A stretch of 64,000 bases of DNA from Deuterostichococcus epilithicus (taxonomy: Eukaryota; Chlorophyta; Trebouxiophyceae; Prasiolales; Stichococcaceae): NCBI GenBank assembly GCA_033439295.1, contig JAVTLE010000023.1:1054001-1118000 (forward strand). The letters are read 5' to 3'. The notes beneath the pieces were generated by a model. The model had not been told where the DNA came from. It worked only from the letters and a program-made list of their open reading frames with translations, and did no database searches. This document shows, in pieces, positions 32,145 to 44,500 of this stretch. The position numbers and the translations under genes are program-made. The number at the start of each line of letters is the position of its first letter. Position 1 is the stretch's first letter.

Positions 32145-32566
32145 CGCACGTGTCTCAACTTAAACGCTCGTGTTGTGGAGAGTTGCGTTGAACGTCTTTG
32201 CTGCAAATGCAGAGACTTGGTGTGAGACTTGAGGTGCAATTGGTCTCGAGTCCGTCTCTGAAGGGCTTGAGAGCGTCTCCTACAGCAATCTACAGCGACA
32301 TGTCTCCTGCTCCTGAGATTGTAACAGAACGGCCTAGAGACGCCACTTCATGACACCGAGGCGCAACTGCGGCGAGACTGCAACAGAGACGCTTGCGAGA
32401 CGGCGGAGGCATCACGTCTCGCCGACATCTCTCTGGCATTTTCACGCGTCTCTCTGACCTCTTTACAGCGTCTCTAATGAGACGCAGGAGAGACGCAGGA
32501 GAGACCCATCAGAGACCCATCAGAGACGCCCCTGGAGACGGAATCCAAGTCGGGAGACGGATGCCC
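32145..32566. repeat. Dense GAGAC/GTCTC motif cluster
   Basis: I count 21 copies of GAGAC or GTCTC in about 420 nt, against roughly one expected by chance; many are the hexamer GAGACG/CGTCTC. It includes tandem copies near 32480-32525 (AGAGACGCAGG twice, AGAGACCCATC twice). The cluster lies about 700 nt after the transposase-like remnant. Confidence 0.8.
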
Positions 32567-33696
32567 GTTCTCAGAGTGGTCGCCTGCCGGGCTGCAGCGG
32601 CGGCTGCTTGACCGCCGTTGGGTGGTGCTGCTGCTCCTGCATCGACGTTGGATCATGAACAGGCCGCCGCTGCGCCAGTACCCGCTGCAGTGGGGGCCGC
32701 TGTGCGCGCGCTGCGGCCTGGGCGCCGTCGGCGCCTGACTGATGATCGAGTACTTGGGCGCAGAGCCGGCGCAGACATCGAGCTGCTGGTGGCTTCAAAA
32801 CATGTTCAGCTGCAGGTGAAGCTGTGTTCTGTCTGTGGAGCAGCTGCGGATGGGTCAAGCACTGCAACCTTGCAGGGGCAGGGACCTGCGGCTCAGAGAA
32901 GCACAAGTGTGTTCCAACTATGTTCCAACATGGAGATTGGGATCGTGCTGTGCACCCTGGCATGTCGGGCGCTCAGAGTACAACAGCCTCCACAACATGT
33001 TGGACTGGTAGATGTGTCTGATTGAAGTCAAGAGTCTTCTTCTGCCTCCTCGGAGGAGCCAAACCCGCACGTGCCGCGTGGCATAATCGCGATGTACTGC
33101 TTGCAGGTACACACCAATGTTTCATCGGCGACGAAGACCTCGTCCCCGCCCAAAGGTTACATTTCCGCAAGTTTCACACCTTTTCTTCCTGCCAGCACCA
33201 GCAGCGCTCGCCCAGCTGGCGATTCCCGATCGTCAGGATCCTGCGTACAGCCATACCTGCGTTCCGAACGCTTGTGTATTTTGAGTACACTGCTGGGTCG
33301 GAAACAGACTTCAGTCCTAGCAGCACATCCTGGGGCGCCGTGCGCGGCGAGGCACTGCACCACGCCGGCACCTGTCTGAACACAAATACAGGCGCACAGC
33401 GCTGCACGCCTTGACAGCACGTCGTCCATGTAGGAGCACCCGTGCAAGTCAAGCATAGATCGAGACCGCCCAGCATAGCGCTCTTCAGGTGGGCGACTGC
33501 CTGCGCCGAGCATCGCCCTGAAGTGCATGCCTCTTCACAGCGGAGTCAGTCGGATGGTCTGGTGGTAGTGTCAGCATCATCGCAAGGTGCTGGAACGGGC
33601 GTTTCAGCCTGGCATGTGAGGCCTGACATGCTGACATGCGCGCGCGGCTGCTACAGGCACACCTGCAAGGCTGTGCGCAAGCCCGCTAGCGCCGCA
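32567..33696. other. Gene-poor stretch before the DUF3431 cluster
   Basis: Short frames only, none recognisable. Its 3' part should carry the promoter of DUF3431 copy 1. Confidence 0.4.
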
Positions 33697-36600
33697 ATGA
33701 CGGCGCGGCGGGAATCGGCGTCCGCCACAGTGCGGTCACGGCGGCAGACCGCGCGCCTGTGCACTCTGGTCGCCGTTGCGGCAGCCGCCGCCGTCGCCGG
33801 ATGGGCGGTCGGTTCCGGCGGTGTTTCATGGCCGCGCCCGGCGTCAGCCGTTGCTGCTGAGGTGATGCAACACTGCGACAGGTCCTGTCCCTGCGGCAGC
33901 CACCATGTGTGGCGATGTGGACAACGAATATGGACGCTGCAAGACAGTGCATAAGACGGAGCAATGTAAACGTCTGCTTTGTGTCTCCGCTGCAGGCAGG
34001 AGCAGCAGGCCTGGGCAGGAAGGTTGTCGCCACGAACATGGCGGCGCAGGGCGGTCACAAGCCGGGCGGCTTTTTCAACGCGTGGTTCGGTGGCAGCAGA
34101 GGTGGGGCTCTGTCGGCTCTGATGCGGCGGCAGGCTCCGTTTGGTGCACAGCTGGTGTCCTGGTCACGTGAGCCTTCCTATGATTTCAGCGTCTGGGCGC
34201 TGCCTCTGTGTTATTGGCGTGTGCTTCGGACCATGGTGGGCGGCTTGCTGACGATACGCCAACTCGCCCAGTGCCAGCGGGCGGCAAGGGGCGGCCGGCG
34301 CGTGAAGGCGTCCCGAAGTGGAGCTGGGCCGACGCCTCGGCAGCGAGCGGCGCGGCCGACGAGCAGCCACAGGTGGGCCCCGGCATTCCGTTGCACCTGC
34401 CCTGCCCCTCAGCCGATGTCTCGGCTGTGCGCGACTGAAACAAACCGCCGAGGCCAGGACACAAACCTGTTGCCGGGTGCCGTCACGCAAGCTCCACCAA
34501 CAGCTGTCCGTATTCACGACAGGAGCAAAAGGATCATACGCCCTGCCCCAGCTTCAGTGTGTGCCGCCGCAGGTGCTGAACATGCACAAACCGGACACTG
34601 AGGCGCCGCCGGACCGCATGATCGTCGTAGCGCGCGGCAAGGAGGACGTGTCGTACCTGTCCATTTTCCTGCCCGACATCCCGCACATCGTGTACCAGGT
34701 GTGGTCTGTGGAACTCCCGTCTGAAGCCGTTTTACGAAGCTGTCCAGCGCCTCGGACGCGTGCGAATGGCCACAGGCGGTGGACGCGACGGGCAGTCGCC
34801 GAAGTCGAGCCTGGGGCGGCACCAGGCAGGCGCAATCTACCAGAGGGTTTGCAGCGCTGGAGCCAGCTTTTTGCCGCCCTGCCGGGACGTGGCACCGAGC
34901 AGATGGGACGCCGGCGCTGGAGCCCAATGACTGTCTTGACACGTCATCATGTGTGACCATCTCCTGATAGTAAGGGGCGCTTACAGAGGAAGCGCGAGCT
35001 GCCACCACCGCGGCATCGAGTCCACTGTTCAACACGGCGCTGCAGCCCCAGGAGAAAGCTCATCGCCCCTGCCACAACTGCACTTCGCGATTTCCGTTCC
35101 GCAGGGCGGCTGGCGGCCGGAGCATGCGCTGCTGGACCACGGCATCGAGCCCACCTTCAAGGCGGCGCCGCAGGCCAAGGAGACCAACGTGTACCTGCAG
35201 TTCATCGTTGACCACTACGAAAAGCTGCCCGCCTCTGTCGCCTTCATCCATGCGCACCGGTGCGCGCAGGCTCTGACAGCAACCTATCGCTTGAAACTTC
35301 ATTCCTAGTAAGTGAGTTGTGTGCTGGTTCATGGGCGGGTATGCGGCTCCTTCTGGGCTCCTGCAGCCCGCCCTGCTGCGATCCTATCAGCGGCAGCACA
35401 GGAATCGCTCGCCGTGGGCGCCTTTCGACGCTGACTCGGTGAAACGTGCGCATCAGCAGCGTTGTGTCAAACAGGGCTCCGCGTGCGCGTGGGGGGGTGG
35501 ACGTGATTGCGGCGAAGTTCCGCCGGGCGGCGATGCAGCACTGAGGGGCACTGCACAGCTGACGGTCTGGACGGACTCGCTGAAGTGCTCGCTGCGCTTC
35601 CAAACAGCATCACGACCCTTCATGACTGCGCCGCTGCCCCCTGCGCAGGGAATCGTGGCACCTGGCGGACGTTGTGGAGATACTTCGGGACCTGCGCTGG
35701 GGCGAGGTGCCCTTCGGCAACCTGCGCTACAAGAACTTTACCAACTGGTGCGGCCCCCACTGGGCATCTGGTGCGCCTTGACGCCCTTGCATCCATCTAC
35801 CGGTTCTGTCCGGGTGCTGCCGCCACAGCTACATCCAGCATTGCCGGCGGCTGGCGGCGCAGTTTCCCACCACCACCACCACCACCACCACCACCACCAC
35901 CACCACCACCACCACCACCACCACCAGCCTTCTCTGACTGCTGCTGCAGTCTCAGCACACTGCGATACTTTCTCGCACGCTCCACGACTGCATGCGACTG
36001 CAGTATCTGCACCCTCGCAGATCTGAGCTGTGACTCACCATCCATGCCTCACCGCGCCAACGCTTCGCAGCAGCACGTGCACGAACACAGCTCTTCTGCA
36101 GCAGTGAGACCGAAAACCAAGAACTGTGCGTACCTGCAGGGCGTGCGGCCCTGCCGCGTTGTTCCCATGCGACTGGAGTGGCAGCATCCTGACGCCGCAC
36201 GAGCCGGCCAACCTGCAGTACTCGGGGCAGCCGGACTTTGGGTCGGTGCAGCAGATCGGCGCCATGGTGGCGCGCTACTGGCCCGTGTTCTTCGAAGGAG
36301 AGCTGGGTGCGCGCATCTGCCACACTGCCGGCGCATCCTGCACCGAACACGGAGCTGCGTGCGTTTGTGCCCGTTTGTTTGCACATCATCGCCGCTTACT
36401 CCGCCAGGCGTGGCGTAATTGTTGCGTCGAGTACAGTCCGCCGCGGGTCCTCGTGGAGGCGTTGCTCCTGCAGGGCGGTGGCTGGCAGCAACACGCGTGA
36501 GCACTGCTGAGGCCCCGCCAAGCTGTGCCGCCGCACCCCACGCTATGCACAGGGAATTGCTGAGGCAACTGTTCGTTTTGCTGCAGGGCCGCTGCCAGAG

Positions 36601-37383
36601 TTCATCTATGCACCCTGTTGCGCAGAGTTTGTGGTGTCCGCAGACCGCATCCGTGCCCGCCCAAAGGTTCGCCGCAGTCCAGCACACCGCAGGGTTAGCG
36701 CTGCGAACTCCATGACGAGCTTCGTGCGTCAGGGGTGCTGCGCACATGAAGGGCTGTCATCGGTGTGCAGGAGAGGCCTACATGTTAGCTCCCGGCCAGC
36801 GTGACCACAGCTCGCAACATGCCTGCAGGCGCACTACTGTGACTGCAGGCTCGCTGACACATCCGATATTGCCGTTTCAGGCCTTTTACCAAAAGGCGCT
36901 GGACATCGCAAACAGCATGGACGCTGACACTGATCACGTGGACGTCGCCCTTGCCTTCGAGTGAGCAGTTGTGCCTTTCGCTTGCCTGTTGATTGCCTTG
37001 TTCTTTGAACTCAGCTGTTGCAAAGTTGGAGACATCGGAGCGGCAGATCGAGAAACAGCTCCAGTGGCATGTGTGCAGCATGCCCGGCATACCAGAACTG
37101 TGTGAGCTATCGAAATCAGACCCAGCAGGTCTGCAGCGTACGATGCCACATCTCATGCCTGACCCTCGCTGCGCGAAGGTACTCGTGGCACATGATCTTC
37201 GGCGAGCCCTCCATCAGCTGGCCGCTAGACAAGTGCGACATGCTGCGCTGCTCCGCCGAGGAGGTTGCCGCCAGCGCGGCCGCCAAGGCAGCTGAAGCGG
37301 CCGCCAGAGCCGGTGGCGGGGCCGCCGGCGGGGTCGCCATTGCGGGCGCAGCCAGCGACAACGATGCTGCCGCTGCCGCTTGA
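33697..37383 (+). CDS. DUF3431 family protein, tandem copy 1 (type II membrane protein)
   Basis: DUF3431 proteins of plants, fungi and algae are of unknown biochemical role. Exons: 33697-33861, 33996-34154, 34190-34372, 34573-34698, 35105-35259, 35649-35747, 36140-36306, 36587-36666, 36881-36960, 37179-37383, giving 1419 nt and 472 residues. A short basic N-terminus precedes one hydrophobic anchor (LCTLVAVAAAAAVAGWAV), so the body should be lumenal. Family blocks: MIVVARGKEDVSYLSIFLPD, IPHIVYQ, KETNVYLQFIVDHYEKLP, FIHAHRESWH, RWGEVPFGNLRYK, ACGPAALFPCDWSGSILTP, PLPEFIYAPCCAEFVVS and SWHMIFGEPSI. It differs from copies 2 and 3 by an extra divergent segment (exons 2-3) and a C-terminal Ala/Gly tail. 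Intron positions also differ: W is split as TG|G before ACGP, and an intron lies inside ELG. Confidence 0.8.
34986..35055 (+). repeat. Ghost copy of DUF3431 copy 1 exon 5
   Basis: Intronic sequence with CGGCATCGAG, then TCCAC, a TTCAA-GGCGC block and CAGGAGA matches exon 5 at about 35129-35190 (CGGCATCGAG, CCCACCTTCAA, GGCGC, AAGGAGA) at roughly three bases in four. It sits just upstream of the live exon. Confidence 0.65.
35868..35925. repeat. CAC/CCA trinucleotide microsatellite
   Basis: About 19 uninterrupted CAC units in the intron 35748-36139 of DUF3431 copy 1. Its poly-His or poly-Pro reading is not coding. Confidence 0.95.
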
Positions 37384-38083
37384 GATTGAGGTAGCCCAAT
37401 ACGAGTCATGATTCGCTGCGGGAGGGTCGTCCAGAACTGTGGCAGTCAGAGCCACAGGATGCGTCATCAAGAAGCAGTATATATAAACCTGGATGGTGAA
37501 GTGCCTACCTACCGAGTAGTTCGGGCGCGTGGTTTGCAAACTGCAGGAAGTACGCGCAGCTGATCAAGATTATCTGAATCATTCTGGCATCAGTGGTACA
37601 CTAATATGACAATCCTTGATGAATCCGGATGCTCTGAAAGTATAGAGTGTGCTCAGCTGCTCGCTGCTACTCCATGATATTGCGTGACGAGCTGTGAAGT
37701 CCATGGGACCGGACGCCGGCAGAGGCGGCAAGAACACGCACCATGCGTGGTTCTTCATGCAGACGACGGGGGTCATTCGGACGATTTCATTTTCCTCGAC
37801 GTCCAGGGTCAGAACTGTCCTGCCGTACCTCAGTAGTTGTAGTACAGTCAGGCGGCCACAACAGGTACGCCTCATCAGAGTGTCATGCAGCCTGCCGCAG
37901 TAAGGCCCCGTCATTTCGTGCTGTAACAACTCAGCTCTATGCAGATAGTTACCAGGCTTGCGTCACCTGGTGCCACACACACCGAGGACTGAAAGCAAAA
38001 AGCGTTGCCCTCGAAGTTCAGTGCGCTCGCCGGCGAGCACTCTAGACGCACAGTTTCCTGATCCGAAGTGGCGATCGTGCAGC
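37384..38083. other. Spacer between DUF3431 copies 1 and 2
   Basis: AT-richer. It contains a TATATATAAA box near 37477-37487, about 600 nt before copy 2's ATG. No protein-like frame. Confidence 0.4.
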
Positions 38084-40885
38084 ATGAAACCGCCCGATGA
38101 GGGCGGCGCAGTACAGCGGCGGCCGGGCAGTCTGGTGCGGAGGCGGCAGATGGCCCTCGTTGCTGGCGGGACATTCCTGCTGGTCTTCGCGTTGTCGGGC
38201 CTGCTATCAGGGCAGCCGCGTGCTTCGGGGCGGAGCGTGAAGGCTAGATCCTTGGAGGCGCAATACTACGGCGAAACGGTGATGCTTTTGCTGCTGCTGA
38301 CGCTCAAATACAGCTTGCATGTCTGACAGCATCAGGGCCGGTCGCCAGGTGCTTGTGCCCTGCTGTGCGGCCGATGACGATTTGAACCCTGGTAGCGTTC
38401 GCACAAGTCGTCGCTTGCCTTGCTGTTCATCCGCCAAACGACAGCACTGGGGCTGTGGGAATTTGGTTCAGTGCTGCCATCAGCGTGTCAGTGTGAGTGT
38501 CCTACGTGCGTCGCAAAAGCGCCCTAGCATCCGGAAGAGATCTACGATATGCAGACAAGCATGCTGCGTGGCTGAGTGTAGACATTAGGCCAGCGCGCTG
38601 GCAACATGTGCGAGCGTATGCGTCATGGCGCAGCAGTGCTGTCAAGACGTTTAACGCTTGCTGATAACGGTTGTGCTGCTATCTCATGCAGGGCGAGGCT
38701 GTCATGGCGGTGTCTGACCCGGGAAAGGACGTGTCGCAGACGATGTCGCTGCTGATGATGCCGCAGCCGCTGTGGGGGCCGGTGTGGCACATCGACGACA
38801 TGCTGAGTGAATTGCAGCAGGCCAATCCATCTGAAAGATTGGTTGCCAAGATGAAGACGCGCTTGGAGAAGGGTGCGCGCCATCACTTGTGCCTGAACGT
38901 GAGCTTGCATGTCCGGCGGCAAGGACGGGACCGGACAGCGGCAGGTGTGCGAGGGCCTTTGGACGCATTTTGATGAAGAATCAGACAGCTGTTGTGGCGT
39001 ACGCCACAGGTGCAGAGTTCAGCAAAAAGTCAGTAGGCGGCAAGGCAGCTGTGCCGCATGGCGTACACCATTCGCCGGCCAACATCACTGGGAAGGCACC
39101 GCCAGACAAGATGATTGTGGTCGCGCGTGCCGACGAGGATGTCTCTTTCTTGAGTCTGTACCTCTCGGACATACCGCACACCGTCTACCAGGTGAGCAGC
39201 CATCGATCGTGCTCGACAACACGCCCTGATTGCTGGTGACGACATGCCCTGAGCTCTAAGTTCTGAGCTCCCTCGTTCCATCGCCAGCCTCCAGATGCCC
39301 CCCACATTCTCAGCGGCTTTGAGGCCCCACATCTGCACTGGTATTCAAGTGTGGTCGGCGAAACCTATAGACAAAACGGGATCGCTGCAGGCGGGCTGGA
39401 CGCCTGACAGGCTGCTGTCGTGGGTCGGGCCCATGCCCGCCTTCAAGGCGGCGCCTCAGGCCAAGGAGACCAACGTTTACCTACAGTACATCGTGTCGCA
39501 CTACGAAAAGCTGCCAGAGACGATCGTGTTCATCCACGCCCACAGGTAAGTCAAGGGGTCACACCCACCAGTCCTGCTTTGGAGTCTGCAGCGTGCCGGC
39601 AAAGCGCAAAGCCTGCCAACAAGGGTGTTGAGTCGGACATATTGACTCCTCTCGCAGATTCTCGTGGCACATGCACGACGTCGTCAAAATCCTCAAGCGG
39701 CTGAGGTGGGGCGAGATTGGCTACGCCAATCTGCGCCACAAGGGCTATCAGGTGCCGTGACTGGAATTTCCAATTGGCACTGTCGCCGGGGATGGGGCTG
39801 GGAGTGGGTTGCTGACACCGTACCGTCTGTGAGCAGCAAACTGCATGCAGGAGTCGTTTCACCTTGTGTCCGCATGTACAGGACTGGGACTGCGGGGCGG
39901 CGTGGGAGGCCATGTTCCCGTGCGGCTGGGAGGGCTCCATCCTGACGCCTCGGGACCCCTTCAACACAGTGTTTGCAGCCCAGCCGAATGTGAGTGAGCT
40001 CAGGTTCTGCTGTTGCTACATGCTGAGCATTGTCACGCCTGTCAGTGTGGGTTCACAGCAGGACTGTACTGCGGGCATCGCAAGGCAGCGTCGGACGCCT
40101 GGCGAGCAACCTCCACGGCGGACCCATGTCCCTGCAGGCCGGCACCGCAGCCCAGGTCTCCATGGACCTCAAGCAGCACTGGGGCGAATTCTTCGAGGAA
40201 GAACTGGGCCCGCTGCCAGAGCTGGTATACACCCAGGTGGGGCTGCTGCATAGACCTGCCACATGCGCGGGCGCTCATGCATCTGATGCGCGCAAGGCAT
40301 CATTCGACGCCGGCCAGGCCTGAGCCTGGATTGGTGACGGGTGTGAACTTTTCAGTGCGCCGCTGCCTGACTTGGTAATGTCCCACTATTCAGAAATGCG
40401 ATCGCTCTGCTGTTGCAGTGTTGCGCTGAGTTCGTGGTGCACCGAGACCGTATCCTAGCGCATCCAAAGGTGCGGCGCGCGCGGCATGCCCGATCAAATG
40501 CCACTGACCAGTGCACACGATGCGATATCTCGCATGTCGCTGGCATGCCGTCGACATGATGCTAGCATGTTGCTGATGACTTTCTTGGCCAAGCACCAAG
40601 CTTTACAGCATGCCAAATGACGGAGACGGTGGTTGCGTGTCATTGCAAGGGACCTACTTGACGATGCAGGAGTTCTACTCGCGTGCGCTGGAGATCATCA
40701 ACGACTACCACGCAATGCACTATCATGAGCTGGCGCTCGCCTTCGAATATGCCTGGCACATGATCTTTGGCGAGCCGCCGGTGCTGGCGCCCATTGCGGA
40801 ATGCGAGCTGCTGAACTGCACGGCCTCGGGTACCACGCAGCCTGCCGTGGATTTAGGGCCGCTTGGGCGTACAAGCGCAGCCTAG
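38084..40885 (+). CDS. DUF3431 family protein, tandem copy 2 (type II membrane protein)
   Basis: Exons: 38084-38278, 38692-38872, 39010-39191, 39391-39545, 39658-39751, 39882-39989, 40138-40236, 40419-40469, 40670-40885, giving 1281 nt and 426 residues. The N-terminal anchor is MALVAGGTFLLVFALSGLL after a basic start. The lumenal part has PLWGPVWHIDDMLSELQQAN, then MIVVARADEDVSFLSLYLSD, IPHTVYQ, KETNVYLQYIVSHYEKLP, FIHAHRFSWHMHD, RWGEIGYANLRHKGYQ, DWDCGAAWEAMFPCGWEGS, LPELVYTQCCAEFVVHRDRI and YAWHMIFGEPPV. The intron between FE and YAWHM found in copies 1 and 3 is absent here, and an extra intron splits YTQ|CCAEF. The start is fixed by the ATG before the basic/hydrophobic segment. Close similarity to copy 3 suggests a later duplication than copy 1. 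Confidence 0.85.
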
Positions 40886-41578
40886 CAGCATCACACTTGG
40901 CTCGCACGGTAGCCACAAAGTGCTGCACCCGCGCGGGGTGTTATAGCTGGGCAGCAGGCCGGCTCGCAAAGCCGCGCGGCCGCGAAGACCGAAACGTTCG
41001 AAGGACGACGTGGAAGAAATTGAACGCAGTGCCTGTATTCAGCCCGGTCACATCAGAATCTGGTTTTTTAAATTGCTGGTGTGTCCCTCTGGTCGCCGCG
41101 CTGTGGCGGCGGCGGCAGCATGCGCATGAAACACCGAGTCTGGGAGGTGGAGAGCGAACTCCGCATTGATGGGGAGATGATCTGGGCGTGTTTTTCTTCG
41201 TAATTGCCGTGGAAGTATGCAGTCGGAGACTGGTGAAAGTGTCCAACTTGAAAGTGCCCGAATTATTCGACACACCGGCGGCGGCGGCGGCGAAACTGCA
41301 CGTGCCGATCAAATTCGGTGACGAGATTGTCCTGCAGGTTTGATCGAGGATGTCCTGCAGGTTCATGGACGTTGAGCTCCTACCGTACTGATGCTCAAAA
41401 GGTCATTGTGTCAGATTACTTGTATCGGCTGGCAGGCAACATCGCGTACGCATACTGCAACGGGCCACCAGCAGTACAGGCAAAGCAGTCGCGCTAACGA
41501 GGTGCAACCTGTGTCGGACTGCCGTGTACGCGGTGTGCACCGTGTCTCCTTGCATCTAGATCCATCTGGCTTGGATCC
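40886..41578. other. Spacer between DUF3431 copies 2 and 3
   Basis: No recognisable frame or core promoter motif. A near-duplicate GTCCTGCAGGTT occurs at about 41330 and 41350. Confidence 0.4.
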
Positions 41579-44500
41579 ATGGGTACTGAAGAGGCCCCCA
41601 AGCCGCAGCGCTCGAAGCTGTCCGGGAAAAGCTTGGCGACTGCAACCGGCGCTGCGCTCCTTCTCCTCTTGGCTGCGATTGGTGTGGCGACATCTGGGTC
41701 GGATGATGAACAGACGCACATCAGAAGAGGCCGGAAACGCGAAGTCGGCTACCCTGCGGAACCGGTGCGGACCCTCGCTCGACCTGCTTGTCCTGGTGAA
41801 GTGCAAAGTCGGCATGCGGCATAGGTACATGCATGTGGCTGTTTTTGAAAGTGAAACACCTGTTGAAAGGGTGCAGATCGATAGCCACCCGCAGTTTTGT
41901 TGCGAAAGCCGTCAGACAGGCCTGTCACCTTGCGCGTTCGGACGGGCGCCGCGATCTGGAGCCCGGCTGAAACCTGCGACTTGCCTCCTTCAGTGCGCTG
42001 AGTTCTTTGTACTGCTTATCTCAAACAGACGCACAAGGTCCTCAACGACAATGAGGCGCTGGCGGGCACCATGATGGCATACGCGCAGCAGTCGTGGCAG
42101 GCCCCATGGGGCCCCGTCTGGCATGTAGAGGAACTCCTCGACGGCCTGGACAACAGCAGCCCCTCGACGCTGGCCACCAAGATGAAGTCTCAGCTGGCGT
42201 CGGCAGGTGCATGCGCAAAATGATCGCGGCCTGCGGAGGCCTGCGCAGCAGTAGCACACGGACGGCGGCGCCACCTGCTGTGGCTGCTTGAGCAGCAACA
42301 TTCATACTTTTGAAGCGCCCTTTTGAAGCGTTTGAAACCTGTACAGTGACGCTAGCATACGCCTGGCTGTGAGCGCAGGCGAGCAGCGGGCGAGGCGGAA
42401 ACCGCGGCGCAACCCCCTCCCCCGGATCCTGTCGAAGTCGCGAGGCAACTTCACTGGCAGAGTGCCTGACAAGATGGTCGTCGTGGCGCGCGCCGACGAG
42501 GACGTGTCCTGGCTCAGCATCTTCCTGCCCGACATTCCGCACACCGTGTATCAGGTACGTGTTCAGGAAGCAAGACTCACAGATGACAATCTGCAACACA
42601 GGCATTGAGAGCCGCGGCGCAGCACGATGCTGACTGTACTGGCTAAGCTTCGGCCGGACTTCAACAAGGGAGTGGGGCCCGCCCTGAACACTGAAAGTGG
42701 CACAGAACGCAGACCAATTCTGTTCTTGGCGTTGCCGCACACCATGGCTGATGCATCCTCAGCCATACGTAAACGCCCTGTAACTCTGCTGGTGCGCCAG
42801 GCGGGCTGGACGGCAGACAAGTTGCTGTCGTGGGTGGGGCCGGAGCCCACCTTCAAGGCGCCGCCGCAGGCCAAGGAAACCAACGTGTACCTGCAGTACA
42901 TCGTGTCGCACTACGACCGGCTGCCAGATACCGTGGTCTTCCTCCATGCGCACAGGTGGGATGCATGCAGCATAGCGGCAGAATCCTGCGGGATAGATAC
43001 CTTCGACTCATTTGCATCAAGCCTTTGCGCAGTGAATGTGAAATTGCTGCCCGCGCATCAAATTTGCGGTGTGACGCAGCCGCAGTGCTTGGCAGATGGA
43101 CGGCGCATTAGAGGGATGTGCTGGGCAACAGAGCTGCGCCAGCTGCCAAACAGTGCTGCGCAAGCGCCTTCACGTCCACACCACCGCCTGCAAGCAAAGC
43201 CGCATAGGCTTGAGCTCAAGGGTGCTGCGCGCAGGCACTCGTGGCACGTGCACGACATCGTGCCGCTGCTGCAGCGGATTCGCTGGGGCGAAGTAGCATT
43301 CTCCAATCTGCGGTACAAGGGCTTCGAGGTACTTGACCCCTGCCGCGTCATTATCAATCCTCAATGCGCATTGTGATGCAGTCGATGCTCTCATCCTCCT
43401 GGACTGCTCTGCGTTGTAAGTGCCAAGCTGCCGGCTCGCTCCCCCATGTGCCAGCCGACTATGCTGACGCCGGGCAACTCACCAGCACTTCGACCTTTTT
43501 ACGGCCGCAGGACTGGGACTGTGGGTCGCCGTTCGAGGGGAAAAACTTCCCGTGCGGCTGGGAGGGCTCTATCTTGACGCCGCGGGAGCCCTTCAACCCG
43601 TTGTTTGCGCAGCAGCCCCAGGTGTCCCGCCGCGTCCTAGCTCCAGCTCTGCTGCATGTCCCGTGCCATGGCTGACCCTTAATCCATGCATGCTGCAAAA
43701 GGCGCAGTCGTGTTGCCCGGCACTGGCTGGACGGTCCATCGAACCATTCGCAGCATCGTGTGAGGTGCCAGTGCTGGTGGCCACTGCGCGCGGCGTGGTG
43801 ACACCGCCCGCACTTTGTCCCTGCAGTCTGGCGCCGTGGCGCGGGTGGCGACCAACCTGCAGCGCTACTGGGGTGTCTTCTTCGAGGAGGAGCTGGGCCC
43901 GCTGCCAGAGCTTGTGTACACCCAGTGCTGCGCCGAGTTCGTGGTGTCGCGAGAGCGCATCCTGGCGCACCCCAAGGTGGCATGACGCCCGGCACCCCTG
44001 GCCTTGAGACCTGCTTTGGTCAAAGATGCTTTCGATTGCTCTTGAGTGCAGTACATTTGCGAGAGCCTGTACCACACCGCCGATGCTCAACTGCACATTC
44101 CTCCCTGTCCAGTACGTGCATCCGTGACGGACGCACTCCACAAGAACGGCCCTCACTTCTGAGGCGCCGTGCTGCCACATGACCGCAGGCTTTCTACCAG
44201 ACGCTTCTGGACAAGGCCAACTCGTATGACTGGCAGACACACTACCACGAGCTGGCCATCGCTTTCGAGTGCGCGCCTACCTTGCTGCCCCGCGATAAAC
44301 TCTCACGCAGTAAAATCATGGCCTCGAGTGCACCTGCGCGTTTGTCGGCGGCTTCGTACACGGCTACCTGCAGCGGTGTGATGCGTCTGACCGCCAGGGG
44401 TCTCGCGCGAGAACGCATGCACCATTGTGCGTCATGACCACTTCCGCCACTGGCAGAGTCATGCATAGTGCACACAGCAACATGCAAACCACGCGTGCAA

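Noticed and set aside
35507-36418. Long frame with a poly-Pro or poly-His run in DUF3431 copy 1
   Set aside because: It crosses a true exon in the wrong frame, and the run is a CAC microsatellite inside an intron.
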